64,000 nucleotides of DNA, taken from Hyaloscypha bicolor E (lineage: Eukaryota > Ascomycota > Leotiomycetes > Helotiales > Hyaloscyphaceae). The notes under the pieces were generated by a model. It was not told where the DNA came from, did not search any database, and saw nothing but the letters and a program-made list of their open reading frames with translations. Positions 56,181 to 64,000 of this stretch are shown here, piece after piece. The DNA lies in contig NW_020194685.1 of assembly GCF_002865645.1 (NCBI RefSeq), positions 62,001 to 126,000 of the forward strand. Direction: 5' to 3'. A program made the translations under genes and the position numbers. Every line of letters starts with the position of its first letter. The stretch's first letter is position 1.

Positions 56181-58030
56181 CTTTCTGCCTTCTTTAAGTT
56201 CGGAAGAATCCGAATATCAGGAGCGGTATTCTGCCTTTACTTCCTAAGGATAAGTACAGGTCCTTTGCTAGTAGTATTATATTACCTTTATAGGTTAAGT
56301 CAAGTGAGCTTAGTATAATATAACGGCGGGATTAAGGTAATAATATAAAGGCTCAAAGATCCAGGAAAATCCCATATATTAAGAATACTAAGCTAAAGAG
56401 AAGAAGGAAAGAGAGGGAAAGAAAGGAAATAAAAGAAGGGAAATACTAGCTAAAACTACTAAAATACCGGCTAGCTAGGTAAAACTAGTTATATAATAGC
56501 TACTCTCCTTTAGCCCCTAGCTAGCGCTATTATAAATAAGCTAAATATATTTATAGCTAGAATATATTTAAAAGAAAGAAAAGTTTATAGTTAAAGAACT
56601 ATTTAAATAAATAAATCTAGTCTTTTATAATTTATAGAAATAATAAAAGGCTTTAGAAAAGTTAAATCGAATTTAATAAAAGTTAATTTCTTAGGCAAAT
56701 TCTTAAATAATTTTAACTATTTAATTCTAGAAATAAAAAGATAGAAATAGTAAAATAAGATTAAAAAAAGTATCTTAAAGCTACTATTATAATTAAGTTT
56801 ATAATAGAAATAAAAGAAATAATAGAAATAAAAGAAAAAAAGTTATATAAGAAATACTATTTCTAGTTATAAATAATTAATAATTAGCTAGCCAAAATTA
56901 AAAATATAAAAGTCTATTATTTAAACTAGTTAAATAAGAGGCCTAAAAGCCTTTTTTTATCTAAAACTACTTTTTTTATCTAGCTAATAGAATAGGAGTT
57001 TATTATAAGTAATATAAGATAATAATTAAAGAATATTTTTAATTAGGCTTCTTGAAATAAAATTAATTAATAAAAAAGAAAAAGATTTTATTTTTAGTAT
57101 AATTAAAATAACTATTTTATATATAATTATTAAATAAAGCTATATTTAAGTTTCTTTTTCTAAACTAGTAAAAAAAGAAGAAAAAAATAAAAGAAATAGC
57201 TAAAAATAAAAGCAAAAAATATAAAAATATTAAAAATAGCTCTAAAAAAAATAAAAATAGCTCGGAAAAAGAATATTAATATTTCGAATAAAAATAGAAA
57301 TAAGAATAAAAAGAATTTAAATTTATCTAATTCGAGAAAAAACTAGCTTTTAATAAAAGTCGCTATTAGAAATATATATAAATAGAATTAGATTAATAAG
57401 CTTAGAAATAATTTCAAAAAAATATAATTAGACTTTTTTCTTTTTATATTAATAATAGTTAATAAAAAGTATTTTATATAAACTTTTATTAATATTAGAT
57501 ATATATTATATAAAATAATTAATATAATTTCTAGTATATACTAATTACTTCTAAATAAATAAAGGCTTTTAATAAAATAATACTAGATATAATTAGAGAA
57601 ATAGTAGTATTTAATATAAATATTAATAGCTATTATAAATCTCGTATTCTTTTTATATAATTTCTAAGATTTTTAGCTCAAATATAATTTTAGATATATA
57701 ATAGCTTTATTTATAAGATATATAAATTTATAATTCGAGATTAAAGTTATTTGTTTTATTATTAAAAACCTTAATATAAAATAAAATAAATAAAATAAAT
57801 AAATTACTAACTTTTAGCCTATAAATAATAAATTATATATAAGTCTCGGTTGTTTTATTCTTTTATTTAATAAAAAGAAATAAAAAAAGAAATATAAAAG
57901 TTTTTTTTTAGCTAGTCTAATAAATATTTAAAAGGTCCTAATTCGAAAGAATAAAACTAATTCTTATATAAAGCTTTTGGAATAGTATAAGAGTTTCTAA
58001 AAGGCAGTTTATTTAGTTAAAATAAAGAAA

Positions 58031-58200
58031 TTATTATTACGGGTAGAATATTTAGGACTTGAAAAGTAAGATAGAAAGTTTCTTATAAAAATAATTTAAA
58101 ACTAAAGAAAAGAAAACTAGAATATATATATCCTATAATATACTAGTTCCGAAAGAACTTAGCCTTCTAAATATTTCTAGTATATTTCAAGTATACTTTT
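58031..58200 (+). repeat. RIP-mutated LTR-like fragment
   Basis: The segment starting TTACGGGTAGAATATTTAGG aligns with the GC-rich fragment at 59294 (TGTCACGAAACCGGGTCTC and onward: GGACTTGAAAAGTAAG here versus GGGCTTGGAAAGCAAGG there). Differences are mostly transitions, so it is probably a heavily mutated copy of the same LTR. Its limits are unclear. Confidence 0.4.
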
Positions 58201-59293
58201 CTAGTAAAGTAGCTATATTATATATATCTAGGAAATATCTAGATATCTGGCCAGATATCTTAAATATTAGATATTTGGAAATTATAATATTATTTCCTTC
58301 TTTAAAATAAGCTTGTTTCCGAGCTTTATAAAAGCTATTAATTTATCTAATTTTATACTATTTCTTTTCTTAAAATAAAACTAATATCTCGAATATAGAT
58401 ATTATATATAAAAGGCAGGTGTCTTTAATATATAATTTAGAAGAATTTATTATTATTTTTATATAATTCTAAATAAATATTATTTTTTATATAATTTAGC
58501 TAGTATTATAGATTTTAGAAAAGTTCTAGTATATTAATATTATTATTATAGAAGCTCTATAAAACCAGGGGGCTATTATTTAATATTAAAGCTAGATATT
58601 ATACTAGATTCTTATTCTAACTAATTTACTAGATTCTATACTTTAGCTTATTACTTATTAGCTTAACTATAATAATCCGTTTAATACTATATTTTTATTT
58701 ACTATTCTCTAATACTAATAGTAGCGGTTTCGGGTTTACTTAATCTAATAGGGAATTCTAAGAATTCTTTTATAAATTCTTTATATAAAAAACTAGATAT
58801 ATCTTTATAATTTCTAGTAATTTTAGAAGAAATAAATAGCTATACTATTCTAGAATCTCAAATAGACTCTTTATTTAGTTCTCTAGCTTCTAGTTCAAAT
58901 AATTAGATTTCTAGTATTTTATAATAATTTATATTTTATTCCCGACTTTGAAATTAATTAAATAGTAGTATTTATTAGCTTATATTATATATTATTTCTA
59001 TATTTACTTTATATAACCTTAAGTAAGTTATTATAATTCATATAATTAATTTACTAATACTTTAGCTTTATTTTTATTTAATTTCTTTTTAGGTAAACTA
59101 GCTTTAATAGAGGAATTCTAGTCTAGAGAAATATAAGACTTATAGCTCTTTTTAGTTATAAATAGAAACTAGCTAATAGTTTTATATTAAAAGAAAGCTT
59201 ATTAATAATTAATTATAGTAATTTATTTATTCTAGTTATTCTAATAATAGTTAATACATAAATATAATTTCTAATTAAAATACTAATTAATAA

Positions 59294-59480
59294 TTGTCAC
59301 GAAACCGGGTCTCTGGGCTTGGAAAGCAAGGTAGAGTGGCTCTTAATCCGAGGATTCTAAACTAAGGAAGGAAGCTCGTAAATACAGGAGCTTTGGTATT
59401 CTAAATACTAGCCAGCCGCATGCGTCATCGCGGTCACGTGACGCTAAATTTACCAGTGAAGCAGTAAAGCGTAATAATAA
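59294..59480 (+). repeat. LTR-like fragment spared from RIP
   Basis: Begins TGTCACGAAACCGGGTCTC, a usual start for fungal Gypsy LTRs, and runs for about 180 bp with normal GC, including GGTCACGTGACG at about 59433. Both flanks are extremely AT-rich. It resembles the mutated segment at 58031. It is probably a solo or truncated LTR that inserted after the main round of mutation or was too short to trigger it. Confidence 0.5.
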
Positions 59481-61119
59481 TCTCTATTTATTTGTCTATT
59501 TAAAAATAATTAGTTATTAAAAGCTTAAGCTTTATACTAATTCTTATATAGAATTCGCTTTAAAAATCGGATATAAATTAGGGTTTCTAATCTAATATAA
59601 TTATTTCTGAAATACTTATTTAATATATTATATAAAATAAAAATAGAAATACTAGTTATTTGGCTATAATTATATCTTATACGAGAATTATAATCAGGTA
59701 CCTAAATAAGTAATTTACGAATATAATAACTATATTATAGCCTGCTTTATTTTCTAAATAGCTTTTAAAGTTTATAATAATATATTACTAGAAGTAATTA
59801 GGAATTAGAAGAAAATAAAATAAATTAGGCTTTTTATTTCTAGATATATATAATTTCCTATAAATATAATAATTACTATAGTATTAATTAATATTTTTGC
59901 CTATAAATAAGTAGTAATATTACTTCTTAAATAGCTAATAGAGCTTTATATATTTAGAATATCTAGAAAGAAGTTTATTATATGTTTTATAAATTAGAAT
60001 AATATATAAAAGTAATTCGGGAATTATTTCATTTTCTATAATATAAAAGAAAGCCGTTTTATAATATCCAGATATTACTTTTAGCTTAGGCTATTATATA
60101 TAGCTTTTCTAGATCTAATAATATATAATTATCTTATAAAATCTTATTTACTAGTTATAAGCTATTATATTTAATAAGAGCTTCTAATAATACTTTTATA
60201 AGGGCAATTATAATAAAGGCTATTAATAAAGCTTCTAGGAAAATATCTTTTTCTAGGGGAATTATACTTTTAATAAGAATATATATTTTAGGAAAGTCTT
60301 TAGTATATATTTGGTTTTTAGAACCGAATTTCGAATTAAATAAACTAATCTTATAAAGTATTACTATAAGCTATAAGTTATAAATAATCTCTAGATTAAT
60401 CTTATTTCTAGAAAAAAAAATACTTGAGTTTATAGTTTTTCCTTAATCTGGCCCTAAATATTTATTTTATTTTATTTTTATAATAAAGTATTTATTTTTT
60501 TATTTAATTTTCCAGAATAATATATAAGTTTAAAATAATAATAAAATAAAATCTTAGCCTATCTAGCTTATTAAAAAAAGAGCTTTTTAGTAATTATAAA
60601 ATATTCTAAGATATAATAATTAGAATAGATTTTAAAAAAAGTATTCTAAAAGTTCTTTAACTTAGCTTTCTATTTCTTTAATACTTATATTATAATAAAT
60701 ATTTTTTTATTATATATATTATAATTAAGCTTTACTAGAAATATAGTTTTAGAAAAATAAGCTATAAAATACTAAAGGCCTATTTCCGGGTTCTATTAAA
60801 AAAGTAGGCTAGTAATTACTTCTTTAAATATATCTGTTTCTATTATTATAAGAAGATCTGGATTATAATATTATAGAACTAGAATAGAAATTATAGCTTG
60901 TTTTAGATAATTAAAAGCCTTTTAATATTACTTAGACTATTTAAAAGAAATATTCTTTTTTATAAATAAGATAAAAGATCTAGTAATTCGTTTATACTCT
61001 TTAATAAAGCATTTATAGAAGTTATAAAAGCTAAAAAAGAATTATATATCTTTAATTATTTTTAGAAATTATTAGTTATATATTATTTCGATTTTATTAG
61101 AATTTATTTTAATATTAGA

Positions 61120-61590
61120 TATAGAAATAATAAAGCCTAAATACTTTATATATATAATCTTAAATTCCGATTTCTTAATATTTATTTAGAGGCTAGTAAA
61201 ATATAAGTAGTCTAGTACTTTCTATATATACTATTTATATTTTATTAGGTTTTCTAAATAAATAAGAATATTATTAAAATATATTATATAAAAGTTATTT
61301 AGATATTTAAAAAATATATTATTTATATAATATTAATATATAGCTAGATTATTTATAAGACCTTTCTAAAGAATATTATATTTATATATTCTATAATAAA
61401 TACGGAATATTATTAGCTTCTAAAAATCTAAGTTTATAGCTATATAATAAAAAGCTTAATAAATATCTAATTTAATATAGATCTTGGTTTTAGATAATTA
61501 ACTTAAAGTCTTATTAATAAGTAAAAGGAAATATTAATTCTTCCGGATAATATTATTTAAATAGTATAAATTAATATAAAAATATAAATC
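61120..61590 (-). pseudogene. Gypsy reverse transcriptase relic
   Basis: The minus strand reads YFLLLINKTLS, KTKIYIKLDIY, YYRIYKYNIL, YINNIFFKYLNNF, then YFNNILIYLENL (the YLDDILIYS site with both Asp changed to Asn) and KSEFKIIYIKYLGFIISIS. This is the order of Ty3/Gypsy RT. Stops stand mostly at Gln positions. The rest of the element extends on both sides but its LTRs were not located. Confidence 0.8.
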
Positions 61591-64000
61591 TTTATTTACT
61601 TTTTTTATAAATAGAACTAGTAAAATAAAAAGAGTTTAACTAGTTTTAATAAAGCTTTTAGATAGATTATTTTCTAAGAAATATTTAATTTCTAGAAGCT
61701 CTTAAATAAACTATTACTAAAGAGATTAGTATCTAATATTTTTAGTTCTCTTTAGGCCTTTAATCTAAATCTTGTATTATATAGTTTATAAAAAGAAAGA
61801 ATATTAGATTTCTTTTTAAAAAAAATAAAAACGTATTTTTTAAATTCTAGAAGTAATATTTTTTAAAGCTATTAAATCTTTATTTCTTCTAGTTATTAAT
61901 TTTCTGGGCCAGAAATAGCTTCTTTCTCTTGAGTTTTAAGCTTTTTATTAATCTTATAAATAGAGATTTAACTAATAATATTTTATTTTTTTTAGTTATA
62001 TAATTAAATATTATAAAAATAAAAATAGCTAGATTTAATATTTACTTTTTATTAAGGATTTCTTTTTATTTCTTTGGCTTTTATTTAAATATTATATTTT
62101 AATTAGACTATAAAAGCTTTTTTTATAGTTTTATATAATTCTCTCTAATTAGTCTAAAAAAAGAAAAACTATCTAAGAATAATAAGTTTCTAGAAATAGC
62201 TTATAATAGAATCTTACTAATTAGTATCTTTTTAATACTTCTTATTAGGTTATCTCTCTAGCTATTATTAGGAAATACTAATAATATAACTAAATTATAT
62301 GGATTTAGGCTTATTCTTTAGCTATATAAGCCTATATGTTTTATAATTAACTAGAATATTAATATATATAGCCTATTTTCTATTAAAAATAATATTATAA
62401 TTTCTAAAATTTAGGATAATTATAGATATATTAATACTTTATTTATTAATTAGAAATAAGACTTTTATATATTTCTTAGTAAATTTAGCTAGCTTTTTAT
62501 TAAAATCATATATAATATAAAATAAGAAAAGAGATTATAGTTCTATTTCTAAGAATTACTTTATAAATTAAATAAGCTTTATATTAATAAAAGTGTAATT
62601 ATTAACTCTAGTATTAATAAAAGAAAAAGATTTAATTCCTAATTTATTTATACTAATAATATAAGATATTATAAAAGTATTTCCTTTTGTTAGACAAGTT
62701 AAATTAATCTCTACTAAATCTATATTATAAGCTCCTAAAATAGAAACTTTCTTTAGAAATATTCGTTTTATAGTTCTATACTAGAATTAGAACTTGAATT
62801 CTCTAAATATTTTACTAGAATAGAAACTAGATATTCTAATAAAATAGAAACTAAGCCTGGTTTAATTCCAAAAAAAGTTATCTTGGTTTTTTTACTATAT
62901 TTAACTAGATAGTATTTAATATAATAGCCGAATTTATTATAATTATAGTATTTAATAATCTTATAATCTTTAATCTTTATAAAATATTACTTATATTTAT
63001 AAAAAAAATATATATTTAATAAAAGTAATTAATATAGGTTTCTTGAGTTTCTTTTTAGAAATATATTTCTTAGAAATAAACTTAACTAAAATAGCTTTTA
63101 TTTCTTTATACTTTTTAGTTTTCTTATATATAGCTTTAATTTATTAATTATTAGTAATATAATATTAAATAAAATATATAATATTAATAAAAGAATTTTT
63201 ATAATATATATATACTAATTCCTAAAGCTTTAGTAAAAGCTTTTTATTTAGTTTATATTTAATATTTTAAAAACTAATATTGCCTTTTATAAATAATTAT
63301 AAAAAGAAAATATAGAATTCCTAAAATATTTAATTAAAATATATTTAAAGCTTATTAAAGTTATAGTAAATATTTTATATTTTATTAGAGTTAGAATATA
63401 GCTTTTTTGGATAGAAATATAGCTCTAAAAGCTAATAGTACTAATTTGAACTATTTTTATTTATATAAGAATTAATTAAAATAAAAGTATTATTTATAAG
63501 TTTACTAGAAATATAAATAATTCTGAGATTTTCTAAGAAATATAAATTAGTATTTCTTTATAGCTTATTCTTAATCTAAACTAGCTAGTTATTAAAGATA
63601 ATATAATCTCTAATAAAGAGAATTAGATCTAGAAGCTTAGTAATTCTAGTATTTCTAAAGTAAATATAAGATATAAAGAATCCTAAATAGAAATAAATAA
63701 GAAATAGTTCGGAATTCTTTAGAAAAGAATTTAGAATAGTCGGAATTATAGAAATAATAGAAATAAACGAAATAGAAATAACTAGAGCTATTATAAATTA
63801 ATTTATTATAGCTATATAGTATTTAATATTATTTTCGAATTTAATATTATAAAGTTTAATATTTTCAAAAATAGCTTTATTATAATTATAAATATTCTTA
63901 TATAAAATAGTTTTATAGATATTTTTCTAATAACTCTTTATAATAATATTAATATCTAAAAGTAGAATATTAGGCTTTTTAGTTTATTTATATAACTTTC

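Larger units (their letters stand above)
54955..56534 (-). mobile_element. Short LTR element (1.58 kb, TRIM-like) partly spared from RIP
   Basis: Two 219-bp direct repeats (54955-55173 and 56316-56534) share TAATATAACGGCGGG at one end and CCAGTGCCGTCACA (or its mutated form) at the other. Read on the minus strand the LTR begins TGTGACGG, and a purine tract (GGGGGGGTAA) lies just before the 54955-55173 copy. That copy is therefore the 3' LTR and the element is on the minus strand. Flanks AGTAA and AATAA could be a target duplication with one G-to-A change. The interior is only 1.14 kb with no RT, as in terminal-repeat retrotransposons in miniature. The interior and the inner half of the 3' LTR keep CA/TG and GC while the 5' LTR is heavily mutated. 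Confidence 0.8.
56535..64000. repeat. RIP-type retrotransposon remnants
   Basis: Continuous AT-rich DNA almost without CA/TG. The only identified protein relic is a minus-strand Gypsy RT at about 61120-61590. A patch at 59294-59480 keeps normal GC and resembles an LTR start (listed separately). Nothing else could be assigned. Confidence 0.7.

Overview
This window looks like a piece of a filamentous ascomycete (Pezizomycotina) nuclear genome. Genes carry short introns (about 46-90 nt) with fungal GT...CTNAC...AG signals, and the protein families are typical of filamentous fungi: a Zn2Cys6 regulator, an RTA1-like protein, a UstYa-like protein and a large-subunit catalase. The genome has a strong two-compartment structure. 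A gene-bearing island of ordinary composition (about 3.2-31.6 kb) lies between extremely AT-rich blocks in which CA/TG dinucleotides are almost absent. That is the signature expected of repeat-induced point mutation (RIP). The order within Pezizomycotina cannot be fixed from the sequence alone; Leotiomycetes-like fungi with AT-rich isochores would fit.

Gene island, left to right. A divergent pair encodes a catabolic-type (AlsS-like) acetolactate synthase with one intron (complement 4583-6349) and an alpha-acetolactate decarboxylase (6950-7666). Together they would turn pyruvate into acetoin and they share a 600-bp promoter region. Next come a decayed PQ-loop-like membrane gene, a 725-residue catalase with a C-terminal DJ-1/PfpI-like domain and a GC-AG intron, and a sucrose/alpha-glucoside transporter of the GPH type with a 17-nt microexon beside a 31-nt candidate intron. 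These are followed by a near-perfect 39-bp foldback, a UstYa-like pseudogene, an FMO-type flavin monooxygenase broken by one missing base, and a C2H2 protein broken by two CAA-to-TAA type stops. The island ends with a 579-aa Zn2Cys6 regulator, an RTA1-like 7-TM protein and a 619-aa protein with the signature of a 2-oxoglutarate/Fe(II) dioxygenase.

Both edges of the island coincide with hAT-like terminal inverted repeats (CAGGGTAGGG...). The right-hand one belongs to a complete 714-bp non-autonomous element with a perfect 8-bp target duplication.

The right half (about 32.3-64 kb) is RIP-mutated retrotransposon DNA. A Gypsy element on the minus strand (33676-54541, 302-bp LTRs) is split inside its reverse transcriptase by a second, plus-strand Gypsy element (41367-49197, 298-bp LTRs, TSD TAATA). 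A 1.58-kb short LTR element follows (54955-56534), whose interior has partly escaped RIP and holds a repeat-rich acidic open frame. Beyond it lie relics of another minus-strand Gypsy pol.
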